The notes under the pieces were generated by a model that did no database searches, was not told where the DNA came from, and worked only from the letters and a program-made list of their open reading frames with translations. From the NCBI GenBank assembly GCA_910580075.1, contig CAJTVR010000007.1, positions 1 through 64,000 on the forward strand: a DNA stretch of 64,000 bases, given 5' to 3'. The stretch is from an uncultured Eubacterium sp. (GTDB taxonomy: Bacteria; Bacillota; Clostridia; Lachnospirales; Lachnospiraceae). Of this stretch, positions 41,829 through 50,471 are shown one piece after another. The stretch's first letter is position 1; each line of letters starts with the position of its first letter. A program made the position numbers and the translations under genes.

Positions 41829-42710
41829 TTATTCACGGCGGTCTGATCTGATAAATGGCTTCTCAATGCTGGTTTCCGTTAAAAGTCCGTATTTTTTCGG
41901 ATGCCGGTACGCATTACCGTGTACTTCTGTTTTACGGTAACGGCGAAGCTGGTCTAAATCGAGTTCCGCAGCAAATATCCCTTCACTGCTGTCTGCCTGT
42001 AAAATGCAGGTGTCCCGCGAGTGTTCCAGTCCGGGAAGGTAAGCGGCTCCGTCAAAAACACTGGAATTTCCATTGCAGTCCGGCACAGTATCGGGATAAT
42101 TACAGGTTGCAATTGCAGTCATATTTTCATAAGCCCTGGCACGCAGCTGCGAAAGCCGGTTGATTTCCATCGGGCATGCATTCGGAACAAGGATCAGTTC
42201 AGCGCCTTTGAGCATTAAGATTCTTGCACTTTCAGGGAATTCTCTGTCGTAACAGATCATAGCTCCGGTCTTGACATTTCCGCATGCTGTATTGAGATCT
42301 GTAACATAAAAATCTTCACCAGGTGTCAGATTTTGCTCTACATCAAAATCACATGTATGTACCTTAGCATAAACAAATTTCCGTTCTCCAAAACGGTCAA
42401 AAAGAGCAAAAGAATTGCGGGGAGCGTTTTTGTATTTTTCAAGAAACGTGATGCCGACTGCCATTTGAAGTTCTTTTGCAGCTCTGGCGAAAGCATTGAT
42501 AAAATCGCCGTCAGCAGGAACCGCTTCTAATTTCCATTCATCAAAGGGACGGTTATAGATACGGTATCCATTGTTCCACATCTCAGGAAACAGTGCGATA
42601 TCAGCGCCCATTTCTCTGGCTTTTTTACAAGCCTGGATACCTTTTTCAAGATTTTCTTCCTGTGTCTGACAGGGGGCAGTTTGTAATAAAGCTATTTTTA
42701 AAAGATTCAT
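41829..42710 (-). CDS. Carbon-nitrogen hydrolase (nitrilase superfamily)
   Basis: 293 residues. The Glu-Lys-Cys triad is visible: Glu43 in FPEMWNNGYR, Lys in FVYAKVHTCDF and Cys in GAMICYDREFPESAR. The family cleaves or forms C-N bonds, for example N-carbamoylputrescine or omega-amides; the precise substrate is unclear. Its closest visible look is to the aliphatic amidase/carbamoyl hydrolase type. The start at 42710 follows GGAGGACTCTGAA; an ATG at 42725 is in frame. It stands alone with no polyamine genes next to it. Confidence 0.88.
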   Translation of the reverse strand: MNLLKIALLQTAPCQTQEENLEKGIQACKKAREMGADIALFPEMWNNGYRIYNRPFDEWKLEAVPADGDFINAFARAAKELQMAVGITFLEKYKNAPRNSFALFDRFGERKFVYAKVHTCDFDVEQNLTPGEDFYVTDLNTACGNVKTGAMICYDREFPESARILMLKGAELILVPNACPMEINRLSQLRARAYENMTAIATCNYPDTVPDCNGNSSVFDGAAYLPGLEHSRDTCILQADSSEGIFAAELDLDQLRRYRKTEVHGNAYRHPKKYGLLTETSIEKPFIRSDRRE

Positions 42711-43047
42711 TTCAGAGTCCTCCATTTCCAGTATCGTGATGAGTTTTCAAATGCTAATATAGGCAGATACATTAAATAAAAGGATACCATTTGTGTATAC
42801 GATATGCAATAGTGCGTTATATTCTGTATACAGCGGCTTTTCGAGTCGATGTATCGTAGAAGTCAAACGAGGAGGAGCGTGCTGGGCGGTACATTCAAAT
42901 AATGAAATCAGGGCATAGTAATATTAGTAAAGGAAAATAACAATCGAAGTATGCTTTCTGGGTTTATTTTTATCTGCAATATGGATATAATAAATTTAGG
43001 GTGGCAGTTGTATTTGACTGCAGTTGGAAGGAATAAGGAGAATATAT
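42711..43047. other. 337-base intergenic region between divergent genes
   Basis: I see no gene. GTATAC occurs at about 42793 and 42830, flanking a region with GATATGCAATAGTGCG. The last 30 bases provide the ATAAGGAG ribosome binding site of the frame at 43048. A GGCAGTTGTATTTGACTGCAGTTGG segment with TTTGACTG just upstream might hold a promoter. Confidence 0.4.
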
Positions 43048-43276
43048 ATGAGGTTAACGAGAAAACAAATGGAAAAAAAATCCGAATCAGTGGTTAGGAC
43101 TGAAAAATGTAATATATAAGGATGATGATGGTGTTACAATGGAATCAGCAGAAATTGTATATACAGATAAATCAAAGGAAGAACTGCTGAAAATGCAGAT
43201 TTCAGGTGTTGATGGAATTATAGGGTGGTATACAACAGAAGAAGGAATGATGCTTGGAATGGCAGGTGTGATATAA
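43048..43276 (+). pseudogene. Small protein frameshifted at A8
   Basis: From the ATG at 43048 (strong ribosome binding site ATAAGGAG) the frame stops after 23 codons. If one A is removed from the A8 run at 43073-43080, a 75-residue protein results (MRLTRKQMEKNPNQWLGL..., ending TTEEGMMLGMAGVI). Its stop overlaps the start of the next gene by one base (TAATG), which is typical of an intact pair. I do not recognise the protein. The break is either an assembly indel or a real mutation. Confidence 0.6.
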
Positions 43277-43554
43277 TGCAGATTATGTTAAATCTGGACA
43301 GTGAAGCAGGAAGGCCGGTTGTGCAGATCAGCTGGTTTCAAGGATGCCGCGCAATGTTAGACACAGGAGCACTGTTTCCTATATGGGCTGCCAGTGATGA
43401 ACTGCTGATAGAACTGGGAGCAAAGTTAATAAAAAAGAGCCAGACGAGGAAGAACGTGCTGAGCGAAACATTGAAAACTCAGGAAAATAGGGCATTCCGC
43501 TGTTTGGTAAAACAATGTATAATTACAATTTAAAGAAGGATGTGTTAAAAAAGG
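43276..43554 (+). pseudogene. Retropepsin-like aspartic protease, broken
   Basis: The N-terminal part (PVVQISWFQGCRAMLDTGALFPIWAASDELLIELGAKLI) has the DTGA active-site signature near residue 29, as in single-domain retropepsin-like proteases. After ...LIKK the frame passes into sequence unlike the family (SQTRKNVLSETLK), ending at 43533. The adjacent frame gives KEPDEEERAERNIENSGK and then GIPLFGKTMYNYNLKK to about 43554. An internal deletion or rearrangement has removed the middle of the protease. The active dimer would need the flap and C-terminal strands, which are missing. Confidence 0.55.
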
Positions 43555-43651
43555 AAAAATGAGCAATACAGATAGAAAAAAGATAATGGCGGGTTACCTG
43601 GACTTAGAGCGTAGGGCATTTATCTTGTAAAAACAAGGGGTTTATGGTAGT

Positions 43652-44154
43652 ATGAAAGCACATAAGCGAAAGAAAAGGCAGGTGGGGATATTGACAGCAT
43701 CAGAACAGCAGCATCAGGAAGATTTGCAGCGTCTGCGGGATTTACGCCCTATTGACGATGATTTTATGCGTTGTCTTTTCAAAGATAACATTCCGCTGGC
43801 AGAACTGGTGTTACGCGTAAAAAGCATTTTGAAGACGGGGAACATATTCTTTATGTAAATGGGGAATACCGGGGAGAATCCAGAATCGGAAAACTGATGC
43901 ATGATTTTAACTGTACCGGGGCAGACGATATGCATTTTGAATTAATGGCAGACCGCACACGGTATCTGAAAGAAAATCCGAAGGGAGTGAGTGAAATGTG
44001 CCGCATCATGGAGGATATGAGAAATGAATCTATACAGGAGGAAAAAAGGATGACAGTCAAGCGGATGCTGTCAGACGGAATATTGACGCTTGAAAAGATT
44101 GCAGAGTATTCGGGACTTTCTATTGATGAAGTGAAAAAATTGAAAACGGAATAA
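43652..44154 (+). pseudogene. Rpn/PD-(D/E)XK nuclease-family remnant with core deleted
   Basis: The first part (LQRLRDLRPIDDDFMRCLFKDNIPLAELVLRV) is the N-terminus of the Rpn-type 'transposase' family. From about 43825 another frame continues HFEDGEHILYVNGEYRGESRIGKLMHDFNCTGADDM, the family's C-terminal region, and ends KRMLSDGILTLEKIAEYSGLSIDEVKKL at 44154. The central nuclease core (about 150 residues) is absent, so this is a deletion plus frameshift. It is the second Rpn-type relic in the window after 24208-25314, but from a different subgroup. Confidence 0.75.
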
Positions 44155-44270
44155 ACTGTATAAGCAAAAACGAAGGTCAGAAATCTTTAAACAGGTTTCT
44201 GGCCTATTTTATTATAATTGCCTTTTTGCCAAACGGTATGAAGTGTATTTTCTTTATGTATCGGTCAAAA

Positions 44271-44699
44271 TGATGCATTGCCAGCCGGGCAGTGGCTAGA
44301 GACTGGAAATCTGCAGCCGGAGGAGAAATCAAATGATGCACTGCCAGCCGGAGAGTGGCCACGTCAGGGAAGCAACCGCTGGACAAAAAACAAATAAATT
44401 CTTGACAGCCAGGGAGTGGCCAGAGACTGGAAACTTTCAGCCGGAGAAGAAATCAAATGATGCATTGCCAGTCGGGCAGTGGCCAGAGACTGGAAACCGG
44501 AGGAGAAATCAAATGATGCACTGCCAGCCAGAGAGTGGCCACGTCAGGGAAACAATCACTAACAGACAAAACAAATGAGCCCTTGTCACAGAGATTGGCC
44601 AGAGATTGGAAACTTTCAGCTAGACAAGAAATCAAACGAGGCCTGTCCGGGCAGCGGTCACGTCTGGCAGGCATCAGCCGGAATGACACATGAATTCAG
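44271..44699. repeat. Higher-order tandem array (A-B-C-A-B-C-D)
   Basis: Seven units of about 57-66 bases share a GCCAG...GNGAGTGGCC core and AATCAAATGATGCA joints. They fall in three types that alternate: A (44271, 44458; CAGAGACTGGAAA), B (44334, 44515; CACGTCAGGGAAGCAA) and C (44400, 44578; GGAAACTTTCAGC). A diverged unit begins at about 44636. The super-period is about 178-187 bases. GCAGTGGCC/GGCAG parts are partly palindromic. It is not a CRISPR because the whole unit, not a fixed repeat with unique spacers, is repeated. Frames across it are open but have no ribosome binding site. Confidence 0.85.
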
Positions 44700-44711
44700 C
44701 CATTGCCAGCC

Positions 44712-44992
44712 GTGCGGAGACACTTGTTCCTTTTTCTGTGACTCCGGAGAACAGTTAGAAATTCTTAATTTTCTGCCTCACAACCAGGATTTGGGGCTCA
44801 CAGAGTGCCTCAGCAGAAACGCGGAAGCCCCAAAAGGTGCCTGCCAGTGCCACTGCATAGAGCCTGCCAGAAACGCCAGGGCATCAGGCACCGGTCCGTC
44901 CGCTGCCACAGCCTTAAGCAGAAAATTTAGAATTTCTTACTGTTCGCAGGCGGAACAAAAAAAGGAACAAGTGTCTCCGCCCGGCGTCCGGG
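44712..44992 (+). repeat. Long dispersed repeat, copy 1 (~280 bases)
   Basis: The ends are inverted: TGCGGAGACACTTGTTCC at the left and GGAACAAGTGTCTCCGC then CCGGCGTCCGG at the right. The interior (GGGCATCAGGCACCGGTCCG, GCCAGTGCCACTGCATA, AGCAGAAAATTTAGAATTTC) matches the copy at 52940-53215 in the opposite direction over about 260 bases. No coding potential is credible: translations of both copies share an EAPKGxCQCHC peptide only because the DNA is the same. Confidence 0.85.
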
Positions 44993-45064
44993 TAACCAAT
45001 CCATCCCTGGAAGCCAGTCCGCAACCCGCCCCGCAGCCAGAATCGCCAGCAATATATATTTTCG

Positions 45065-45093
45065 TTGCTTTTGCCCTCTGATTGTATTATAAT
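45065..45093 (+). promoter_or_regulatory. Promoter of the pur genes
   Basis: TTGCTT (45065-45070) and TATAAT (45088-45093) are 17 bases apart, 42 bases before the purC start codon. No guanine riboswitch or PurBox pair is evident in this short leader. Confidence 0.7.
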
Positions 45094-45134
45094 GCACCTG
45101 TATCGATTACATGCAAATACATGGAGGATGAATC

Positions 45135-46013
45135 ATGAGTACAGAGTTTAAACCAATCAAGGAAGGCAAAGTACGTCAGGTATATGACATCGGTGACAGC
45201 CTGATTATTTCTGTTACAGACCGGATTTCTGCATTTGACAATATTTTACAAAACACCATTCCGTTCAAAGGAGCTGTGCTGACAAAGATGTCCCGTTTCT
45301 GGTTTAATTTTACAAGCGGTATTGTTGCCAGCCATATGCTTTCCACAGATGTGGCAGACATGCCGGAATTTTTCCAGACAGAAGAATTCCGGGGCAGGAG
45401 CATGAAATGCAAAAAGCTCAAAATGCTTCCGATTGAATGTATCGTGCGTGGCTATATTACAGGAAGCGGATGGGAAAGCTATCAGAAGGACGGGACAGTC
45501 TGCGGGATCCGGCTTCCAGAAGGGCTGAAAGAATCGGACAAGCTGCCGGAACCGGTTTATACACCGACAACAAAGGCAGATTTAGGAGATCATGACGAGC
45601 ATATTACCTTTGAGGACAGTGTGGAAATCCTGGAAAAATTACATCCTGGAAAGGGAGAGGATTATGCAGCAGCAATCCGCGATTATACGGTTTTGCTGTA
45701 CAAAAAATGTGCAGAGTATGCTTTGAGCAAAAAGATTATTATTGCAGATACAAAATTTGAATTTGGCTTAGATGAAAACGGCCAGGTAGTATTAGGGGAT
45801 GAAATGCTTACACCGGACAGTTCCAGGTTCTGGCCTCTGGAAGGCTATCAGCCGGGACAGGGACAGCCTTCTTTTGACAAGCAGTTTGTAAGGGACTGGC
45901 TGAAACAGAATCCGGAAAACGGCGGTATTCTGCCGGATGAGGTTGTGCAAAAGACAGCTGCAAAATACCGTGAAGCATATGAATTGTTAACAGGAGAAGT
46001 ATTTACCTCCTGA
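45135..46013 (+). CDS. purC: SAICAR synthetase
   Basis: 292 residues, the eukaryote/long bacterial type of PurC. It opens with KPIKEGKVRQVYDIGDSLIISVTDRISAFD, the ATP-binding strands, and has the CKKLKMLPIECIVRGYITGSGWESY and DTKFEFGLDENGQVVLGDEMLTPDSSRFW signatures. It joins aspartate to CAIR in purine synthesis. TGGAGGATGAATC precedes the ATG. It is the first gene of purC-purF-purB; purF follows after 22 bases. Confidence 0.96.
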   Translation: MSTEFKPIKEGKVRQVYDIGDSLIISVTDRISAFDNILQNTIPFKGAVLTKMSRFWFNFTSGIVASHMLSTDVADMPEFFQTEEFRGRSMKCKKLKMLPIECIVRGYITGSGWESYQKDGTVCGIRLPEGLKESDKLPEPVYTPTTKADLGDHDEHITFEDSVEILEKLHPGKGEDYAAAIRDYTVLLYKKCAEYALSKKIIIADTKFEFGLDENGQVVLGDEMLTPDSSRFWPLEGYQPGQGQPSFDKQFVRDWLKQNPENGGILPDEVVQKTAAKYREAYELLTGEVFTS

Positions 46014-46035
46014 AAGAATCGAGAGGGATTATGGA

Positions 46036-47496
46036 ATGGGTCAGAATGATATAGCAAAAAAACCTCCATATATGGATAAATTAAACGAAGAATGCGGTGT
46101 CATGGGCGTTTATGATTTTGACGGCCATGACGTAGCTTCAGATATATATTACGGACTGTTTGCCCTGCAGCACAGGGGACAGGAGAGCTGTGGTATTGCT
46201 GTCAGCGACACGAATGGGCAGCAGAGAAAAGTAGACTCCCATAAAGACATGGGGCTTGTAAACGAGGTATTTAATCCTGAAAATCTCGGGAAATTAAAAG
46301 GCAATCTCGGGGTCGGCCATGTCCGCTATTCTACGGCAGGAGCGTCTACAAGAGAAAATGCACAGCCGCTGGTGCTTAATTATGTCAAAGGAACGCTTGG
46401 CATGGCCCATAACGGCAATCTGATTAATGCAGCAGAGCTGCGCAGAGAACTGGAATACACCGGCGCGATTTTTCAGACGACGATTGATTCAGAAGTGATT
46501 GCTTATCATATTGCAAGGGAGAGGCTGGAGTCTAAAACAGTGGAAGAGGCCGTTTTGCATGCAGCCAGAAAAATAAAGGGCGCTTATGCACTTGTGGTGA
46601 TGAGCCCGAGAAAGCTGATTGGAGCCAGGGACCCGTTTGGATTCAAACCTCTTTGCATAGGAAAGCGGGACCGTGCTTATTTCCTGGCATCGGAGACCTG
46701 TGCGCTGGAAACAATCGGGGCAGAATATATCCGGGATGTGCTCCCGGGAGAAATTGTTACGATTTCACCGGAAGGAGGCATTCAGTCTGATACGACGCTG
46801 TGTCTTTCGGAAGAAAAATCTGCCAGGTGTATATTTGAATATATTTATTTTGCAAGGCCGGACAGCCGGATTGACGGGGTAAGCGTCTATAATTCCAGAA
46901 TCAATGCCGGACGTTTTCTGGCTATGGATTCGCCGGTAGAAGCAGACCTTGTAACAGGTGTGCCGGAATCAGGCAATGCAGCAGCGCTTGGCTATTCGAT
47001 GCAGTCCGGTATTCCGTATGGGATTGCGTTTATGAAAAACAGTTATGTGGGAAGGACTTTTATCAAACCGAAACAGTCGTTCCGGTCAGACGGCGTGCGT
47101 GTAAAACTGAATGCCATTAAAGAAGCAGTAAACGGCAAACGCATTATTATGATTGACGATTCGATTGTAAGGGGGACGACTTCCGGCAGAATTGTAAACA
47201 TGCTCAAAGAAGCAGGGGCAGCCGAAGTGCATGTCCGGATTAGTTCGCCTCCGTTTTTGTGGCCGTGTTATTTTGGAACGGACATACCGGAACGGGACCA
47301 GCTGATTGCTTATCAGAAAACAATAGACGAAATCAGAGATATTCTTGGGGCGGACAGTCTCGGATATCTGAGGGTGGAACGGCTGGAAGAAATGGTGGAC
47401 GGCCTTGCGATATGTAAGGGATGTTTTACAGGAACTTATCCGATGGAGCCGCCAAAGGAAGACATTCGCGGCGATTATTATGACCGGATAAAATAA
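46036..47496 (+). CDS. purF: Glutamine PRPP amidotransferase
   Basis: 486 residues. The N-terminal Ntn-hydrolase domain begins after a short propeptide, with the catalytic Cys in LNEECGVMGVYD (residues ~17-28). The glutaminase half has ALQHRGQESCGIAV and AHNGNLINA. The phosphoribosyltransferase half has the PRPP loop IIMIDDSIVRGTTSGRIV. Cys in GLAICKGCFTGTYP point to the Fe-S-containing Bacillus type. It makes phosphoribosylamine, the first step of purine synthesis. The last codons lie in a 70-base tandem duplication. Confidence 0.96.
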   Translation: MGQNDIAKKPPYMDKLNEECGVMGVYDFDGHDVASDIYYGLFALQHRGQESCGIAVSDTNGQQRKVDSHKDMGLVNEVFNPENLGKLKGNLGVGHVRYSTAGASTRENAQPLVLNYVKGTLGMAHNGNLINAAELRRELEYTGAIFQTTIDSEVIAYHIARERLESKTVEEAVLHAARKIKGAYALVVMSPRKLIGARDPFGFKPLCIGKRDRAYFLASETCALETIGAEYIRDVLPGEIVTISPEGGIQSDTTLCLSEEKSARCIFEYIYFARPDSRIDGVSVYNSRINAGRFLAMDSPVEADLVTGVPESGNAAALGYSMQSGIPYGIAFMKNSYVGRTFIKPKQSFRSDGVRVKLNAIKEAVNGKRIIMIDDSIVRGTTSGRIVNMLKEAGAAEVHVRISSPPFLWPCYFGTDIPERDQLIAYQKTIDEIRDILGADSLGYLRVERLEEMVDGLAICKGCFTGTYPMEPPKEDIRGDYYDRIK

Positions 47497-47579
47497 GAGG
47501 ATAAAAAATCCGATGGAGCCGCCAAAGGAAGACATTCACGGCGATTATTATGACCGGATAAAATAAGAGGATAAGAAAT
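47440..47579 (+). repeat. Tandem duplication of the purF 3' end
   Basis: A 70-base unit (47440-47509) that includes the last 19 codons of purF and its stop is repeated at 47510-47579 with about two base changes (GCGGC to ACGGC, AAAAAATC to AAGAAATC). The second copy has its own ATG-to-stop frame beginning MEPPKEDIHGDY, but no strong ribosome binding site. Confidence 0.92.
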
Positions 47580-47603
47580 CAGGAAAGGGAGGAGCAGACA
47601 GAT

Positions 47604-49064
47604 ATGGCAGCAGAATCAGACAGATACAGCAGTCCGTTATCTGAACGCTATGCCAGCAGGCAGATGCAGTATATATTTTCCCAGGATAAAAAGTTCCGCA
47701 CATGGAGAAAACTGTGGATTGCACTGGCAGAAACGGAAAAGGAGTTAGGGTTAAAAGGAGCAGACGGCGAACCGGTCATTACACAGGAAATGATCGACGA
47801 GATGAAAGCCCATGCTCAGGATATTAATTACGAGGATGCTATCAGACGGGAAAAAGAAGTACGCCATGATGTAATGAGCCATGTCTATGCGTACGGCCTG
47901 CAGTGTCCGAAGGCGGCTGGAATTATTCATCTTGGAGCGACATCCTGTTATGTAGGGGATAATACAGATATTATTCTTATGACGGAAGCACTTCAGCTGG
48001 TCCGGACAAAACTTATCAACGTTATTGCAGAACTGGCAAAATTTGCGGACACATATAAAAACCTGCCGACACTCGCATTTACCCATTTTCAGCCGGCACA
48101 GCCGACTACGGTGGGCAAACGTGCATCCTTATGGCTGCAGGAATTTTTGATGGATTTAGAAGATACGGATTATGTAATCAGCACCATGAAGCTGCTCGGA
48201 TCGAAAGGGACGACTGGAACCCAGGCCAGCTTTCAGGAACTGTTTCAGGCAGATCAGGAATTAATTGATAAAATAGATCCGATGATTGCTGAAAAGATGG
48301 GATTTGCCAGCTGCTATCCTGTATCCGGCCAGACATATTCCAGAAAAACAGATACAAGAGTGGCAAATGTCTTAGCCGGTATTGCAGCCAGCGCTCACAA
48401 AATGTCCAATGATATCCGGCTTCTGCAGCATTTAAAAGAGGTGGAAGAACCGTTTGAAAAAAATCAGATTGGCTCGTCTGCAATGGCCTATAAACGCAAC
48501 CCGATGCGCAGCGAAAGAATTGCATCCCTGGCCCGCTATGTGATGATTGATGCACTGAATCCGGCAGTCACCTCAGCAGTTCAGTGGTTCGAACGCACGC
48601 TGGATGATTCGGCAAACAAGCGTCTTTCGATACCGGAAGGATTTCTGGCGGTGGACGGCATTCTGGATCTGTGCCTGAATGTTGTGGACGGACTGGTCGT
48701 TTATGAAAAAGTAATTACAAAACACCTGATGGCGGAACTGCCGTTTATGGCTACCGAAAATATTATGATGGATGCTGTAAAAAAAGGCGGAGACCGCCAG
48801 GAACTGCACGAACGTATCCGCCAGCTGTCAATGAAAGCCGGGGAAAATGTGAAAAAGCATGGGCTTGATAACAACCTGTTAGAGCTGATTGCAGCAGATC
48901 CGGCATTTCGTCTGACCCTCGATGAGTTAAATGAAGGCATGGACCCTGCAAAATATGTAGGACGTGCACCGCTTCAGGTCGAAAAATTCCTGAAAGAAAT
49001 CGTATATCCGGTACTTGAAGAAAACAGGGAAGTGCTGGGAATGAAGGCAGAAATCAATGTCTAG
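47604..49064 (+). CDS. purB: Adenylosuccinate lyase
   Basis: 486 residues of the fumarase/aspartase superfamily. It has IHLGATSCYVGDNTD, TPTLAFTHFQPAQPTTVGKR-type substrate strands, KGTTGTQAS and the signature loop GSSAMAYKRNPMRSE with the catalytic Ser. It splits SAICAR and adenylosuccinate, giving AICAR and AMP. GGAAAGGGAGGAG lies upstream of the ATG at 47604. The two PurB-catalysed steps bracket the pathway begun by purC and purF in this operon. Confidence 0.96.
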   Translation: MAAESDRYSSPLSERYASRQMQYIFSQDKKFRTWRKLWIALAETEKELGLKGADGEPVITQEMIDEMKAHAQDINYEDAIRREKEVRHDVMSHVYAYGLQCPKAAGIIHLGATSCYVGDNTDIILMTEALQLVRTKLINVIAELAKFADTYKNLPTLAFTHFQPAQPTTVGKRASLWLQEFLMDLEDTDYVISTMKLLGSKGTTGTQASFQELFQADQELIDKIDPMIAEKMGFASCYPVSGQTYSRKTDTRVANVLAGIAASAHKMSNDIRLLQHLKEVEEPFEKNQIGSSAMAYKRNPMRSERIASLARYVMIDALNPAVTSAVQWFERTLDDSANKRLSIPEGFLAVDGILDLCLNVVDGLVVYEKVITKHLMAELPFMATENIMMDAVKKGGDRQELHERIRQLSMKAGENVKKHGLDNNLLELIAADPAFRLTLDELNEGMDPAKYVGRAPLQVEKFLKEIVYPVLEENREVLGMKAEINV

Positions 49065-49081
49065 CCTTTTGTAAAAATAAT

Positions 49082-49159
49082 CATATGGCCTGCTGTTTCG
49101 CGTCTTACGAAGTGTAAGATACATTTCTGGAAATTTGAAGCAGAGCAGCAGGCCATATG
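49082..49159. terminator. Hairpin at the end of the pur operon
   Basis: CATATGGCCTGCTG (49082-49095) pairs with CAGCAGGCCATATG (49146-49159), enclosing a 50-base loop that has a smaller GTCTTACGAAGTGTAAGAT hairpin. GTGTTTTAT follows. Perfect 14-base arms mark it as the operon terminator, though the T-run is weak. Confidence 0.7.
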
Positions 49160-49187
49160 GTGTTTTATATGGTCTATGCATAAGATA

Positions 49188-49235
49188 CCGGACGCCAGGC
49201 GGAGAAACTCTGACATTCCAGCGTCCAGCGTTCGG
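49188..49235. repeat. Very short copy of the CCGGACGCC repeat
   Basis: CCGGACGCCAGGCGGAGAAAC (49188 on) is followed closely by GCGTCCAGCGTTCGG (to 49235). Only the two ends of the family remain, just past the pur terminator. Confidence 0.6.
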
Positions 49236-49287
49236 ATGATTCATATCTTCGCAGAAACCATGTAAATACACAGCATCCGCTCAGGCA

Positions 49288-49794
49288 TTACCGTGCAAGA
49301 ATCTGAAGAATCTCTCCGACATACATCGTATGATAATCTCCATCTGCATACCACTGCTTTTGAATATCAGGATTAAGAAACTGTTCTGGAAGTATCGGCG
49401 TTGCAGACATCTTTTTGCAGCATATAACGAAATTCCCTTCATCGATAAATGGGATTTCTTCATAATAATTAATATGCATTTTAGCGTTTGAAATCTTATC
49501 TTCTCTCCGTCCTGAGACCATGCCGAAATATTTCAGGGCAGATTTGTAGGTGCTGTCAAAAAATGTAAGGGAAAAATGACTGCCTTTATCAATGAGTTCT
49601 TTCGTATAACGGCTGTTCCTTACAAAAATAAATGCAGTATTTTTGCCCCATAGTACACCGACGCCTCCCCAGCTGGCTGTCATGGCGTTAACTTTGTTTC
49701 CTTCTTTTGCAGTAATCAGCATCCATTCATTTCCAATTTTGGTAAATGGATCAAATTCAATCAGATCAATCGGATAAGGCTGAAATGTATGCAT
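49288..49794 (-). CDS. Flavin reductase-like FMN-binding protein
   Basis: 168 residues of the DIM6/NTAB flavin reductase-like split-barrel type: IDLIEFDPFTKIGNEWMLITAKEG, NAMTASWGGVGVLWGKNTAFIFVRNSRYTKELID. The middle part with SLTFFD and ALKYFGMVSGRRED is also typical. It would bind FMN and reduce flavin or another substrate. AAAGGAGTAG precedes the ATG at 49794. It stands alone. Confidence 0.88.
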   Translation of the reverse strand: MHTFQPYPIDLIEFDPFTKIGNEWMLITAKEGNKVNAMTASWGGVGVLWGKNTAFIFVRNSRYTKELIDKGSHFSLTFFDSTYKSALKYFGMVSGRREDKISNAKMHINYYEEIPFIDEGNFVICCKKMSATPILPEQFLNPDIQKQWYADGDYHTMYVGEILQILAR

Positions 49795-49963
49795 TCTTTA
49801 TCTACTCCTTTCAAATAAATTAAATATTTCAGTTCCATTATAAACTTTTGCATGGAAAATGACAATATGATGTTTGTCCTTTTTGCCGGCACAGCACATA
49901 TCCAGATGTATATGTTGGAAAATGCAAACTCGACAGATGCACTATACGGGTGTATAATGAATT

Positions 49964-50425
49964 ATGCAAAGGTACTGTTATCCGCCTGAAGCAGAAGAAG
50001 GCTGGGGGAAAGAACTTCCCGTGATAGCAGATACTTTTGCGCTGACAATTACAGAAGATCATGAAACGGGCAGCCGTCCTGATGACGGAAATGAATATCT
50101 GGAAGATGCGGACTGCGAGGAAATTAAAAATACTGCAGATGAGTTTGCGGCAGCATACTTTGAGGGAAATAAAGACGTGATTTCAAAACTGCTTGCAGGT
50201 ACGTACGAAGGTGATATTGAAATATATGAAAGCACCGGATCGGTCAGCGATATAACTCTGAAGGGTCTGTCTGATACTGACGAGAAAATAATCGAAAATA
50301 ATAGATACGCAGTTTCCCTGCAATTCAGAGACAGTACTTATGAAGATATGTTTTGGTATTTAACGGTCTTATTTGTCAGAGAGGGAGGGAGCTGGAAAGT
50401 ACAGTCTTATGGAATTGAAGGATAA
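49964..50425 (+). CDS. Hypothetical protein, start uncertain
   Basis: I do not recognise it. The C-terminal 100 residues look like a small cystatin/NTF2-like fold: ADEFAAAYFEGNKDVISKLLAG, then strands ending MFWYLTVLFVREGGSWKVQSYGIE, typical of DUF-type secreted domains. The start is unclear. A TCGACA-17-TATAAT promoter ends at 49958, so the ATG at 49964 would be at the transcription start. A frame at 49958 reads MNYAKVLLSA before a stop, as if a signal peptide had been frameshifted. A GTG at 50021 behind GGGGGAAAG is a third option. Confidence 0.5.
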   Translation: MQRYCYPPEAEEGWGKELPVIADTFALTITEDHETGSRPDDGNEYLEDADCEEIKNTADEFAAAYFEGNKDVISKLLAGTYEGDIEIYESTGSVSDITLKGLSDTDEKIIENNRYAVSLQFRDSTYEDMFWYLTVLFVREGGSWKVQSYGIEG

Positions 50426-50471
50426 AGAGGAATGTCCAGGCGGGTCATAGATCAGTCCGCCTGGACTGCTA

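Noticed and set aside
44271..44699. CRISPR array
   Set aside because: The entire ~60-base unit recurs in alternating types; there are no unique spacers between constant repeats and no cas genes nearby.
44575..45081. 168-codon open frame over the tandem array and the dispersed repeat, and its counterpart at 52804-53202 on the other strand
   Set aside because: They share peptide only because they lie on the same repeat DNA; neither has a ribosome binding site or a plausible protein.
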